DNA from: Verrucomicrobia bacterium S94
GTDB lineage: Bacteria; Verrucomicrobiota; Kiritimatiellia; Kiritimatiellales; Pontiellaceae
Reading direction: 5' to 3'
DNA length: 64,000 bases
NCBI GenBank assembly: GCA_004299845.1
Contig: CP036201.1
Location: 992,001 to 1,056,000, forward strand
The notes under the pieces are model-generated. The model worked only from the letters and a program-made list of their open reading frames with translations. It made no database searches and was not told the DNA's origin. Made by a program: the position numbers and the translations under genes. Of the stretch, positions 26,959 through 35,710 are shown in pieces; within the stretch, counting starts at the first letter, position 1; each line of letters opens with the position of its first letter.

Positions 26959-27894
26959 TCAGACGCCCATCTTCACACGGATTTCATTTTTCAGGCGTTC
27001 AACGTCTTCCGGAATAAGATATCCTGAAATCAGATTCAGTGCATTGGCCGCTCCGCACGCCATACCCTGTACAAGGGCTTCTTTCAGAGAACGGCCTGTA
27101 TTGAAAGCCAACGCCAGGCCCGCCGTGACGGCATCACCGCTGCCGATCGGATTGATGGCCCGGATTTCCGGTGGGAAAATTTCCAGAGACCGAACGGCAT
27201 CAAAATAAAACGAGGATTGTTTTCCCCGGCTGATAAAGACCGCCCGGGCACCACGTTCGATCAGTTTTCTGCAACCGGCGGGGATGTCATCGGTCCCCGT
27301 GACAGCAGTCAGCTCGTGGCTGTTGATTTTAATCAGTTCGGGATGGTGCTGTAGAGTCTGCAACAGCGGTTCACCCTGAGTATCAATAATCAGCTTTCCG
27401 CCCGCATTTTTTACGAGACGGCAGATTTCTGCATATCCGTCCAGAGGCGCACCGGCCGGCAGTTTCCCGGAAAGTGTTGTCCAGGTGCCGGAACGGTCCA
27501 GCGTCCGGAAAAGATCGAGCACCTTTTTCCAGTCCTTTGCAATGATAGGGGGCATCTCTTCCACCAGTTCCGTGGAGTCGGGATTCCCCGTTTCCACCAG
27601 CGTTTGACAGATGCGCGTTTCGCCTTCGACCTCGATATGGCGATAGTTGACTCCTTCGGCATCCAGCAGCTGTTCGAGTTGCCGTCCGTTGGCTCCTCCA
27701 ATAAATTCAATCAGTTCAGCGCATCCGCCGAGCTGATGAACCATCCGGGCCACATTGGCTCCTTTCCCTCCGATGCCGGTCGTAACCGATTCCGCCCGGT
27801 TGACCGCCCCTTTTTCAATTTTTTTGAATGTAATGATTCTTTGGATGCATGGCGTAAATCCGCAACAGATAATGGGTTTTGATGATGAGCTCAT
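26959..27894 (-). CDS. PfkB family kinase, 1-phosphofructokinase type
   Basis: 311 residues of the ribokinase fold. The 1-PFK subgroup start TPCIQRIITF and the GGKGANVARMVHQLGG substrate loop are present. Near the C-terminus INPIGSGDAVTAGLALAFNTG carries the anion hole and catalytic Asp. This subgroup includes fructose-1-phosphate kinase and tagatose-6-phosphate kinase. With a galactosidase in the same window, a role in galactose or tagatose use is possible but cannot be shown. No transporter or regulator lies beside it. Confidence 0.88.
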   Translation of the reverse strand: MSSSSKPIICCGFTPCIQRIITFKKIEKGAVNRAESVTTGIGGKGANVARMVHQLGGCAELIEFIGGANGRQLEQLLDAEGVNYRHIEVEGETRICQTLVETGNPDSTELVEEMPPIIAKDWKKVLDLFRTLDRSGTWTTLSGKLPAGAPLDGYAEICRLVKNAGGKLIIDTQGEPLLQTLQHHPELIKINSHELTAVTGTDDIPAGCRKLIERGARAVFISRGKQSSFYFDAVRSLEIFPPEIRAINPIGSGDAVTAGLALAFNTGRSLKEALVQGMACGAANALNLISGYLIPEDVERLKNEIRVKMGV

Positions 27895-27934
27895 AGGTTG
27901 GAAACATTAACCGAACTTTTTCTTAAAATCACAG

Positions 27935-27964
27935 TAGACAATGAAAAAAATTCGGGTATGTTAT
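27935..27964 (+). promoter_or_regulatory. candidate promoter of tRNA-Tyr
   Basis: TAGACA at 27935-27940 and TGTTAT at 27959-27964 are 18 bases apart, about 23 bases before the tRNA; TATGTT (27957, 16-base spacing) is an alternative -10. Confidence 0.4.
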
Positions 27965-27986
27965 TCGCTCCTTTCGAGGAAATCCC

Positions 27987-28071
27987 GGTGGGATAGCGAA
28001 GCGGTCAAACGCAGCAGACTGTAAATCTGCCCTCTACGAGTTCGATGGTTCGAATCCATCTCCCACCACCA
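27987..28071 (+). tRNA. tRNA-Tyr (GTA)
   Basis: 85 bases. The acceptor stem GGTGGGA pairs with TCCCACC, followed by A and an encoded CCA. The anticodon loop CTGTAAA gives anticodon GTA. A long variable arm (as in class II tRNAs) precedes the T-arm GGTTCGAATCC. All features fit bacterial tRNA-Tyr. Confidence 0.97.
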
Positions 28072-28075
28072 CTTT

Positions 28076-28100
28076 AAGCGCTCTGCGGAGCGCTTTTTTT
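28076..28100 (+). terminator. terminator after tRNA-Tyr
   Basis: AAGCGCTC - TGCG - GAGCGCTT is an eight-pair stem with a run of T directly after it, five bases past the CCA end. Confidence 0.9.
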
Positions 28101-28310
28101 GTGTCCGGATGGAAGGAGATGTTCTGTGAAATACGGCTTCGAGCCCCTATTTACTTATTTCAATTTTCCCAAATGGCATTTCCCGAAAATGCTTAAATTC
28201 AGAGGTGTGCCGCCGGATCATTTCCGTCTTTGCACGGAAGCCTTCTGTCTTCCTCTTTTTGGTGAGCCGCGCAAATTGAAGGGATGAGAACCGGATATGG
28301 CGTAAGTCTG

Positions 28311-29075
28311 TTAATACTGCATGGAATGGTTTGATATGTGGGGTGATGGAGGCCTGAAACGACCGGTTTTAAGAAAGAGGATCGTTTGTTGAATAACCTC
28401 TTTATTCCACATTATTGTGGTATGCGTGGTGTGGAGTTGCAGAAAGTCGCTGTACGTTTCTGGGCGGACCCGGGCGATTGCGACTTTGCCATCGTCCGGT
28501 CCGGGAATCAGCATGGATAGAATCGGGTTGATCGAGCGGTCGCCCGCAATGATGCCCAGTTCAAACTCCGGATCCTTCAGCCGGAGCGGGTGGCTGTCGG
28601 TTCCTGTGCCCAGCTGATCCCCGGCCGGACCGTTGATCCATTGATAAAGAAAGACGTTGCCGAGTTTGTCAGTTACTTCACTGCCGCGGCTCGGTGGGGC
28701 AAGCATGACGACTCTGCCAAGGTTGGGAAGCGTGTGATGCTCCAGGTGCTCGCGCAGGATCAGTCCACCCATAGAGTGCGTCACAAAATGGACCGTCTTC
28801 GTTCCGTCGATATCCGGTTCCAGTGACCGGAAAATATCGTGGGTCAGTTTTTCGATTGTGGCAGAGGTGGAAGGATAGTCGACGTTGATCACGTTGTATC
28901 CTTCCGCCGTCAATTTTCTTTCCAGCTTATTCATTGCCTTGCCGGACCGGGCCAGTCCGTGCAGCAGGACAACGGTTTCGGGGCTGGTTGCACAGGGTTT
29001 GTCTTTTGTACAGCCACAGCACAATCCGCAAATGAGGTATAGCAGAAACGGAGAGGTTGCAATTTGTTTTTTCAT
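28311..29075 (-). CDS. lipase-like alpha/beta hydrolase, lipoprotein
   Basis: 254 residues with an N-terminal lipoprotein-like signal (FLLYLICGLCCGCTKD, several possible lipid cysteines). The alpha/beta hydrolase core is clear: LLHGLARSG (oxyanion loop), then THSMGGLILRE with the nucleophile serine, and a plausible His in LQLHTTHTTIM. This looks like the PGAP1/triacylglycerol lipase group. The start codon overlaps the stop of the upstream acyl-lipid fusion gene (ATGA), so it probably works with it in lipid recycling at the envelope; the link is inferred from the coupling. Confidence 0.82.
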   Translation of the reverse strand: MKKQIATSPFLLYLICGLCCGCTKDKPCATSPETVVLLHGLARSGKAMNKLERKLTAEGYNVINVDYPSTSATIEKLTHDIFRSLEPDIDGTKTVHFVTHSMGGLILREHLEHHTLPNLGRVVMLAPPSRGSEVTDKLGNVFLYQWINGPAGDQLGTGTDSHPLRLKDPEFELGIIAGDRSINPILSMLIPGPDDGKVAIARVRPETYSDFLQLHTTHTTIMWNKEVIQQTILFLKTGRFRPPSPHISNHSMQY

Positions 29076-32000
29076 GATGCCCTCACAGTTTTATGAAGTG
29101 ACTGAAGGTCGAGTTTTCCGGTGCCCAGTGTCGGTAGTTCCGGCAGGTGGAAAAAGTTTGCAGCGCGCGGAATCCACAGATTAGGAAGTCCAAGACCCCG
29201 GAGTTTGGAAATCAGTGTTTCAGGGTCACCAGCGGCCGGAGTGTAGCAGACGGCCAGCTGTTCGCCTTTGGTCTGATCTTCAACTCCGACTACGGCTACG
29301 CAGGGTTCTTCGGTATCTGCAACCTGCTGCAGTGCCTCCTCAATCATACCGTGCGGCACCATTTCTCCGCCGATTTTACTGAAACGGGAAAGACGGCCGT
29401 TGATGTAGACGAAACCGGATGAATCCATTTTGGCGATGTCGCCGGTATTATACCAGCCCTCCTTCAGCACATCGGCAGTTCGTTCCGGCTGATTGAGGTA
29501 GCCCTGCATCACATTCGGTCCCTTGATCAGCATCAGCCCTTCGGTATCATCCGGCAGGGGTTCAAACGTTTCCGGATCAACGATGCGGACGGCGATGCCC
29601 GGCAGGGGCTGACCGGCACTGCCGGCTCGGTGTCCGTTTTTCAGGCTGAGCAATGCTACCGGCGAAAGTTCGGTGCAGCCGTAGCCTTCCATCGGCTGTA
29701 TTCCGTATTTTTCTTTAAAGGCGACGGCCACATCGGTGCGCAGTTTTTCGCCGCCGGTGATGACGTGTTTCAGCGATCGGAAATCATCGGCCGCTGCTTT
29801 CCGGGCGTATGCCTGTAGGAAGGTCGGTGTAACCAGCAGCGCTGTGAGTTTTTCTTCTCTGATCAACCGGGTCATACGGGTGGTCTGCAGCGGATTGGGA
29901 TGATAAACGGTCCGAATGCCTTTGAGCAGCGGCCACCACATCAGGCCGAGATAGCCGAATGCATGAAACAACGGAAGAACGGCGCACATGGAATCCCGGG
30001 TTGTGAAATCCTGGACGGCCTGCGTGGATTCCACATTTGAAAGTATATTGGCGTGGCTGAGCATTACTCCTTTCGGCGTGCCGGTGGTTCCGGAGGAAAA
30101 GATCAGAGTCGCAATATCCTCAGGTTGCGGTTCGCGTCCACCGGCCAGGTGTTTCGGAGAGGCGAACAGCGCGGATAGACCGGCGCGGAATTTTTCAGCT
30201 GGCGTCAGTTTTTTCAGCAGATCCTCCAGGTAGAGCCAATGTACCGGAAGCTTCGGCTGTTCCATGTTCCGGACAAAACGGCGCGAGGTGATAACATATT
30301 TTATTTCAGCCTGACGTATTGCTGAGGCCTGAGCTTCGGCGGAGGCTGTCCAGTTCAGGTTTACGGTCGTTTTTCCGGAGAGGGTAACGGCAAGATTGCT
30401 GATGACGTTCCCGACCGAGGTCGGCAGGAAAATGCCCAGATTTCTCTGATTATCCGTAATTGCTTTTAACCGGTTGGCCAGCGCGACGGCCCCGATCAGC
30501 AGTTTTCCGTAGGACGCCTGCTGTCCGAGTGTGTCCGAGGCTGCCGGGCGGAACCAGTTCCGGCGGGCCTGGGCGATGAACGTGTGAGGAAGCGTGTTTC
30601 CGGGTTTCAGACTCTGTTCGCGGGCATAGTCGGCACCGAGCTCGGCAATGACGCGGCGGGCTTCATCGGCCGGGGTATCGGTCGGTAGCGCCTTGCCGAA
30701 ACGAACCGAGACCGGACGGGGGAACTGTTCCGGTTTGCGGAAGCCCGGTTTTCCATTTTTAAAACTGAATATGCTGCCCCAGATGTTGCCGATATGTGCC
30801 GGAATGATCGGGCAACCGCTGTTGTGGGCGATTTTCTCAAAACCTTTATTGAATTTCATCAGATTGCCGTTGGTGGTCAGTGCGCCTTCCGGAAAGATCC
30901 CTACAATGGCACCGGCTTCCATGGCTGTACGAGCTTCTTTGAGCGAGCGGGCGAGGGCGCGGGGACCGTCGGAGGTGTGGATCGGAATGCAGTTGGTGAG
31001 TTTGAAAAAGGGGTAGGCCCATTTCCAGGTTTTGAAGACATCGCGCGACATGACAAACCGGATCGGTCGGCCGGTGGCGGCCTGCAGCAGCAGGGCGTCG
31101 GCATAGGCGGTGTGGTTGCAGATCAGCAGGGCTCCGCCTTCACGCGGTAGATTTTCCAATCCTTGGAAACGGATTTTATAGAGGCGCTTGACTAGGCGAA
31201 TCAGCCAGAAGCGCGTGAAGAAGCCCGGCAGGCGCAGGCAGGCGATTACAGCCGGTACTGCAGCGATGAGTCCGGTCGCCAGAACGCAGCCGCGGGCGTT
31301 TATGTGAAGGACGGCGGTGAGAACATAAAACAGTCCTGAAGCCGCGACCATGGTGGAGAAACTCAGGAAGCCGGTGGCTCCGAACACGGCGCCGCGTTTG
31401 TCAGCCGGTATGTGTTTCTGCAGGAAGGCGTTCAGCGGAACCAGATACATGCCGCAGCACATACCGAGCAGGACAATCCATCCGCCGATCACGATTGGTC
31501 CGGCGGCGAAGGACAGGCCGATGGCGCTGAGCATCACGCCAAGGGCGCCGACGGGAATCAGGCCGATTTCAATCGTATGTTTGGAGAGTTTTCCCGTCAG
31601 CAGGGCGCCGATGCCAATGCCGACGGCGGCCAGCGGGAAAAGCATGGGGGCGCGTTCGACGGTCATGCCGAGGACTTCGCGGCCATAGAGCACGAGAGTC
31701 TGTTGAAATAGTGCTGTGATGCCGCCGAAGAGCACGAGACCGAGTGCCGCCTGTTTGGCCCAGTCGTCGTCTTTGAGTGATTTTAGCGCATGAACGACAT
31801 CCGGGATAATCCACGGTGACGCATTCCGTGTTTTTCCAAAGGCCGGAACATCGGCCATTTTATACGAAGCAAATGCACCGATCAGTGCAAGGGCTGCACA
31901 GACCGTCAGAACCAGCAGGGAGCTGCGTCCGAGATAGCCGATCATCAGTGCAGGCAGTGCGGTGCCCAGAATGATGGCGACGTAGGTGGCGGCAGTCAGG

Positions 32001-32410
32001 TAGCCATTGGCGCGGGAGAGATCTTCATCTTTCACCAGTTCCGGAATAATGCCGCGTTTGGCCGGACCGAACAGGGCGCTCTGACAACAGAGCAGGAAAA
32101 GCAGTACATAGATCGGCCAAGCCAGACCGGAAAGCAGGGCGGGAATGGAAACTGTCAGCAGGCCGACTTCCATCCATTTACTGACAATGATGATGTTTTT
32201 TTTACTGAATCGATCGGCCAGCGCACCGGCCGTGTTGGAGAACAGGATGAAGGGGGTGACGAAGAGCGCTGAGCAGGTTGCAATGACTGTCGGCAGGCTC
32301 CGGTCACCTAAAAGGGAAATCAGAACTATAACGGCGGTCATTTTGAAGGCATTGTCGTTAAAGGCTCCGGTGAACTGACTGATATTTAACCATTTGAATG
32401 TATTTTTCAT
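29072..32410 (-). CDS. MFS transporter - acyltransferase - acyl-ACP synthetase fusion (LplT/Aas-like)
   Basis: A 1112-residue three-part membrane protein. Residues 1-400 form an MFS transporter (FTGAFNDNAFKMTAV, LFGPAKRGIIPELV) like LplT, which flips lysophospholipids. Residues 410-620 form a PlsC-type acyltransferase with NHTAYAD (H-x4-D) and FPEGALTTNG. From about 650 an AMP-binding acyl-ACP synthetase follows, with FSSGTTGTPKGVMLSH and YNTGDIAKMDSSGFVYINGR. Together they would import, re-acylate and recycle lysophospholipid. I chose the ATG at 32410 because AGGAGCGGAA lies directly before it; a longer frame to 32500 has no such site. ATGA overlap with the lipase gene. Confidence 0.92.
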   Translation of the reverse strand: MKNTFKWLNISQFTGAFNDNAFKMTAVIVLISLLGDRSLPTVIATCSALFVTPFILFSNTAGALADRFSKKNIIIVSKWMEVGLLTVSIPALLSGLAWPIYVLLFLLCCQSALFGPAKRGIIPELVKDEDLSRANGYLTAATYVAIILGTALPALMIGYLGRSSLLVLTVCAALALIGAFASYKMADVPAFGKTRNASPWIIPDVVHALKSLKDDDWAKQAALGLVLFGGITALFQQTLVLYGREVLGMTVERAPMLFPLAAVGIGIGALLTGKLSKHTIEIGLIPVGALGVMLSAIGLSFAAGPIVIGGWIVLLGMCCGMYLVPLNAFLQKHIPADKRGAVFGATGFLSFSTMVAASGLFYVLTAVLHINARGCVLATGLIAAVPAVIACLRLPGFFTRFWLIRLVKRLYKIRFQGLENLPREGGALLICNHTAYADALLLQAATGRPIRFVMSRDVFKTWKWAYPFFKLTNCIPIHTSDGPRALARSLKEARTAMEAGAIVGIFPEGALTTNGNLMKFNKGFEKIAHNSGCPIIPAHIGNIWGSIFSFKNGKPGFRKPEQFPRPVSVRFGKALPTDTPADEARRVIAELGADYAREQSLKPGNTLPHTFIAQARRNWFRPAASDTLGQQASYGKLLIGAVALANRLKAITDNQRNLGIFLPTSVGNVISNLAVTLSGKTTVNLNWTASAEAQASAIRQAEIKYVITSRRFVRNMEQPKLPVHWLYLEDLLKKLTPAEKFRAGLSALFASPKHLAGGREPQPEDIATLIFSSGTTGTPKGVMLSHANILSNVESTQAVQDFTTRDSMCAVLPLFHAFGYLGLMWWPLLKGIRTVYHPNPLQTTRMTRLIREEKLTALLVTPTFLQAYARKAAADDFRSLKHVITGGEKLRTDVAVAFKEKYGIQPMEGYGCTELSPVALLSLKNGHRAGSAGQPLPGIAVRIVDPETFEPLPDDTEGLMLIKGPNVMQGYLNQPERTADVLKEGWYNTGDIAKMDSSGFVYINGRLSRFSKIGGEMVPHGMIEEALQQVADTEEPCVAVVGVEDQTKGEQLAVCYTPAAGDPETLISKLRGLGLPNLWIPRAANFFHLPELPTLGTGKLDLQSLHKTVRAS

Positions 32411-32577
32411 TTCCGCTCCTGAAGATTTTTGTTCAACGGGAGCCCCTAATGCACGAGATATGCCATCGAAAATGGATGTGCTGTAACAGTCTGGAAACAA
32501 ACGGTTAATGTAAATTATCCGGTTTTGCTATTTTATATGAATGGACAATAATTGAATGTTTAATATACATAATATGT

Positions 32578-34008
32578 ATGAATATAAACTTCTTCAGAAT
32601 GGTATCGCAGGCGGCGTTCAGTAATCCGTTCAGCGACAAACGAGTGGATATTGACCGGCAGATTGTCGGGGCGGATGAGACGGTTGATTGGCATTCCGTG
32701 CTTCAGCCGCTGCTGATGAAGCTGGAAGAAGAAATTGAGCAGCTTAGGCGATCCGGTGATATCGTGATTGATCGTAAAGGAGGCGAGGATGCCTGGGCGG
32801 TGGGAGTCAGTATTCTGTTTCATGTTTTTCATCGCTATATGGAGCGGTTTGACCGGTTGATCGAGGAGCAGATCAGGGCGGGGGATGAGTCGCTCCGGGC
32901 ACCTTTTGCCTTCCAGTGTCTGGAGGAGCTGGTCGGGTTCGGGTTCGGCCGTGAAGATGCGCGGCGCTATGTGGCGATGTTTTATCAGATTCGCCGTGCG
33001 TATTATTTTATTTCAACCGGTTTGATCGGTGCATCGCCAGCGATGAAAAAGCTGAGGGCCCGGCTTTGGGATAATATTTTTACGCATGAAATTGCGTGGT
33101 ATGAATCGGGTTTATGGGACCGCATGGAAGACTTTTCCACCCTGCTGCTGGGGGAGACCGGTTCGGGCAAGGGGGCTGCTGCAGCAGCGATCGGGCGGTC
33201 GGGTTATATTCCGTTTAATCCTGTTGCGCAGAAATTCGAGGAGAGTTTTACCCGCGCGTTTGTTTCCATCAACCTTTCACAGTATCCGGCGTCGCTGATT
33301 GAATCGGAGCTGTTCGGGCACCGAAAAGGCGCGTTTACCGGGGCGATTGAAAAGCATGAGGGCATCTTTTCGCGGTGCAGTGCGCATGGGGCTATTTTTC
33401 TGGATGAAATCGGGGATGTGGGTATTCCGATTCAGATCAAGCTGCTGCAGGTGTTGCAGGAGCGGACATTCTCACCGGTGGGCAGTCATGAAAAACTGCG
33501 TTTTAACGGGCGGGTGATCGCCGCTACGAATAAGTCGATTGATGAACTGCGGCGCGCGGGTGAGTTTCGTGATGATTTTTATTACCGGCTCTGTTCCGAC
33601 ATCATCACGGTGCCGCCATTGCGGGAACGGATCCGGCAGACACCGAAAGAGCTGGAGCTGCTTGCCGGGCATCTGATGGGACGGATCTGCGGGACGGAGC
33701 TGAAATATCCAATCCTTGCAAAGCTCAAGGAGAATGTGGGGCACAACTATGCCTGGCCGGGCAATGTGCGCGAGCTGGAGCAGGCGATACGCCGTATTAT
33801 GATTACGGGATCGTATACCGGCGATGCCGCTGCGGAATCGCATACAGAGGTTTCTTTGGAACAGGCGATGTCATCCGGAAACGTTACAGCTAAGGAACTG
33901 GTGGAAAGATACTGCCGGGAGCTCTATGCGGTTTACGGCAATTATGGAGAGGTGGCGCGTCGGACGGGCCTCGACTGGCGTACAGTGAAAAAGAATGTGG
34001 GAACCTAG
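32578..34008 (+). CDS. sigma-54-dependent activator without receiver domain
   Basis: 476 residues. The central AAA+ domain has Walker A GETGSGKG, the sigma-54 contact loop GAFTGA, Walker B GAIFLDEIGD and the arginine-finger area FRDDFYYRL. The C-terminus is a Fis-type helix-turn-helix (NYGEVARRTGLDWRTVKKN). The N-terminal 170 residues are a helical domain, not a response receiver, GAF or PAS domain that I recognise, and no sensor kinase gene is nearby. The target promoters are unknown. No clear ribosome binding site precedes the first ATG; M8 is an alternative start. Its TAG stop lies within the target site of the following insertion sequence. Confidence 0.88.
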   Translation: MNINFFRMVSQAAFSNPFSDKRVDIDRQIVGADETVDWHSVLQPLLMKLEEEIEQLRRSGDIVIDRKGGEDAWAVGVSILFHVFHRYMERFDRLIEEQIRAGDESLRAPFAFQCLEELVGFGFGREDARRYVAMFYQIRRAYYFISTGLIGASPAMKKLRARLWDNIFTHEIAWYESGLWDRMEDFSTLLLGETGSGKGAAAAAIGRSGYIPFNPVAQKFEESFTRAFVSINLSQYPASLIESELFGHRKGAFTGAIEKHEGIFSRCSAHGAIFLDEIGDVGIPIQIKLLQVLQERTFSPVGSHEKLRFNGRVIAATNKSIDELRRAGEFRDDFYYRLCSDIITVPPLRERIRQTPKELELLAGHLMGRICGTELKYPILAKLKENVGHNYAWPGNVRELEQAIRRIMITGSYTGDAAAESHTEVSLEQAMSSGNVTAKELVERYCRELYAVYGNYGEVARRTGLDWRTVKKNVGT

Positions 34009-35617
34009 CAGTCTGTCGGACTTATCTATTTTAGATTTAAGGCACCTACGATAGACTGGTTTAGTCTTAACGGATTAGACTTATGGCTACTCGACTCAAA
34101 AACCTCGACCGCAATACCCCGATGCTTTTACCGCCGGATCTTCGCGACTGGATTCCTCAGAACCACATCGTTCATTTTCTGATTGATGCCGTGGAACGGC
34201 TTCCGAGCGAAAACTTCCACGTCAACCGGCGGGGAACCGGCGACGAGCAGTATCCACCGCGCATGATGCTGACCCTGCTCATCTATTGCTACGCTACAGG
34301 CCGCTTCTCCTCGCGCGTGATTGAGGAGGCATCCTGGTCGGATGTCATCGTTCGTTATATCTGCGGGGGCGACCTGCATCCCGATCACGACACCATCTGC
34401 ACGTTCCGCCGTACGAATCGCGAGCTGTTCGAAAAGGCTTTCGTGCAGGTGTTGCTTATGGCGCAGGAGACCGCCGGGCTCAAGAAGGTCGGCACCGTGA
34501 GCATCGACGGCACCAAAATCAAGGCCAATGCCAGCAGGCACTCCGCCGTCAGCTATAAATACGCAGGCGAGCAGATCGAACTGCTGCGCCGGGAGGTTGA
34601 GCAACTCACGGCCAAAGCCGAACAAATCGACAACGTTCCGCTCGACGACGGGCTGAGCATTCCAGACGAAATCGTCCGGCGCGAAGACCGAATCAAGAGC
34701 TTGGAGCAAGCCCGCTCCATCATCGAGGAGCGTTACAAAGAAGAACACCTGCAGAAACAAGCGGACTACGAAAAGAAGAAATCCAGGCGCGACGACCAAC
34801 GTAGAAATGGACGCAAACCGCGCGGCAAGGAGCCCCAGCCTCCATCGGAAACGCCGCCCGACCACAAGCAGTACAACTTCACCGATCCCGAAAGCCGGAT
34901 CATGAAAGCCGGGAACGGAAACCACTTCGAGCAGGCCTATAACGCACAGGCCGCAGTCGATACCGAAACCTATCTGATCGTCGGCCAGCTCGTCACCGAC
35001 GCACCCAACGACAAGCAGCAACTCAACCCCGTGCTCGAAAGCATCCCTGCCGAGGTTGCCGATCCGGAAAACGTTCTTGCCGATACCGGCTACTACAGCG
35101 AAGACGCCGTCAGGAAAGCGGAGGCCAACGCTGGTCCGAGCGTTTATTGCGCCATGGCCAAAAGTGGACACCACGTCAGCGTCGCCGATCTTGAAAAACA
35201 ATCCATCGCCCTTGCGCCGCCGCCGGACGCATCCGCAAAGGAGCAGATGGCCCACCGCCTCAATACGCCCGAAGGCAAAGCACTCTATAAAAAACGTAAG
35301 CAGACCGTGGAGCCCGTCTTCGGGATCATCAAGGAAGTCCTCGGCTTCCGCCGGTTCTCTATGCGAGGGAAAGAGAAGGCCGAAACCGAATGGAGCCTCG
35401 TCTGCCTCAGCTACAATCTAAAGAAAATCTTCACCCTATCGGGAAGGTGCGCCCCGGAACGACCGCTCCGAACCGCAAAACAGCACGCCAAGGCCTTGGC
35501 GCGACCTATTCTCGCGTTTTCCCGGGTTAAATCCTGCATCGAGATGAATTATTTGGCTTCAGCAGAAAAGTCTTTCGTAGTTTTGCAGTCAGGCAGTGTT
35601 TTAACTCCGACAGGCTG
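34009..35617 (+). mobile_element. IS1182-type insertion sequence, flanked by CTAG
   Basis: Terminal inverted repeats CAGTCTGTCGGACTTA (left) and, read from the right end inward, CAGCCTGTCGGAGTTA match at 14 of 16 bases. Both ends are flanked by CTAG (34005-34008 and 35618-35621), the apparent 4-base target duplication. The element is 1609 bp and carries one intact transposase gene. Uninterrupted, the host sequence would read from the activator's last codons through CTAG into CCGTACTC and then the shared terminator. Confidence 0.88.
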
Positions 35618-35621
35618 CTAG
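34083..35621 (+). CDS. IS1182 family transposase
   Basis: 512 residues. The N-terminal domain begins NLDRNTPMLLPPDLRDWIP, typical of this family; HDTICTFRR and VSIDGTKIKANASRH hold the first catalytic Asp, DTGYYSED the second, and KQTVEPVFGIIKEVLGFRRFSMRG the Glu. A charged coiled-coil insert (about residues 165-260) separates the first two parts. All catalytic segments look intact, so the element could be active. The stop codon TAG is not inside the element: it is part of the flanking CTAG copy, so translation runs through the right inverted repeat. Confidence 0.95.
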   Translation: MATRLKNLDRNTPMLLPPDLRDWIPQNHIVHFLIDAVERLPSENFHVNRRGTGDEQYPPRMMLTLLIYCYATGRFSSRVIEEASWSDVIVRYICGGDLHPDHDTICTFRRTNRELFEKAFVQVLLMAQETAGLKKVGTVSIDGTKIKANASRHSAVSYKYAGEQIELLRREVEQLTAKAEQIDNVPLDDGLSIPDEIVRREDRIKSLEQARSIIEERYKEEHLQKQADYEKKKSRRDDQRRNGRKPRGKEPQPPSETPPDHKQYNFTDPESRIMKAGNGNHFEQAYNAQAAVDTETYLIVGQLVTDAPNDKQQLNPVLESIPAEVADPENVLADTGYYSEDAVRKAEANAGPSVYCAMAKSGHHVSVADLEKQSIALAPPPDASAKEQMAHRLNTPEGKALYKKRKQTVEPVFGIIKEVLGFRRFSMRGKEKAETEWSLVCLSYNLKKIFTLSGRCAPERPLRTAKQHAKALARPILAFSRVKSCIEMNYLASAEKSFVVLQSGSVLTPTGC

Positions 35622-35662
35622 CCGTACTCATTTTTGTCCCTGTATGAAGCCTGTGGCACAAA

Positions 35663-35689
35663 AAAAGCCCGTCGAAATGACGGGCTTTT
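35663..35689. terminator. bidirectional terminator between the activator/IS and tsf
   Basis: AAAAGCCCGTC - GAAAT - GACGGGCTTTT is an eleven-pair stem with A-rich and T-rich flanks on both sides. On the minus strand it lies 22 bases after the tsf stop and ends in seven T; on the plus strand it would have served the sigma-54 activator before the IS insertion. Confidence 0.92.
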
Positions 35690-35710
35690 GATCGGTCTGA
35701 AAAATCAGAC

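Noticed and set aside
28099-28287. 62-codon frame after tRNA-Tyr
   Set aside because: Starts within the tRNA terminator, no ribosome binding site, no similarity recognised.
34128-35255. 375-codon frame antisense to the IS1182 transposase
   Set aside because: Shadow of the transposase; no motif and no start signal.
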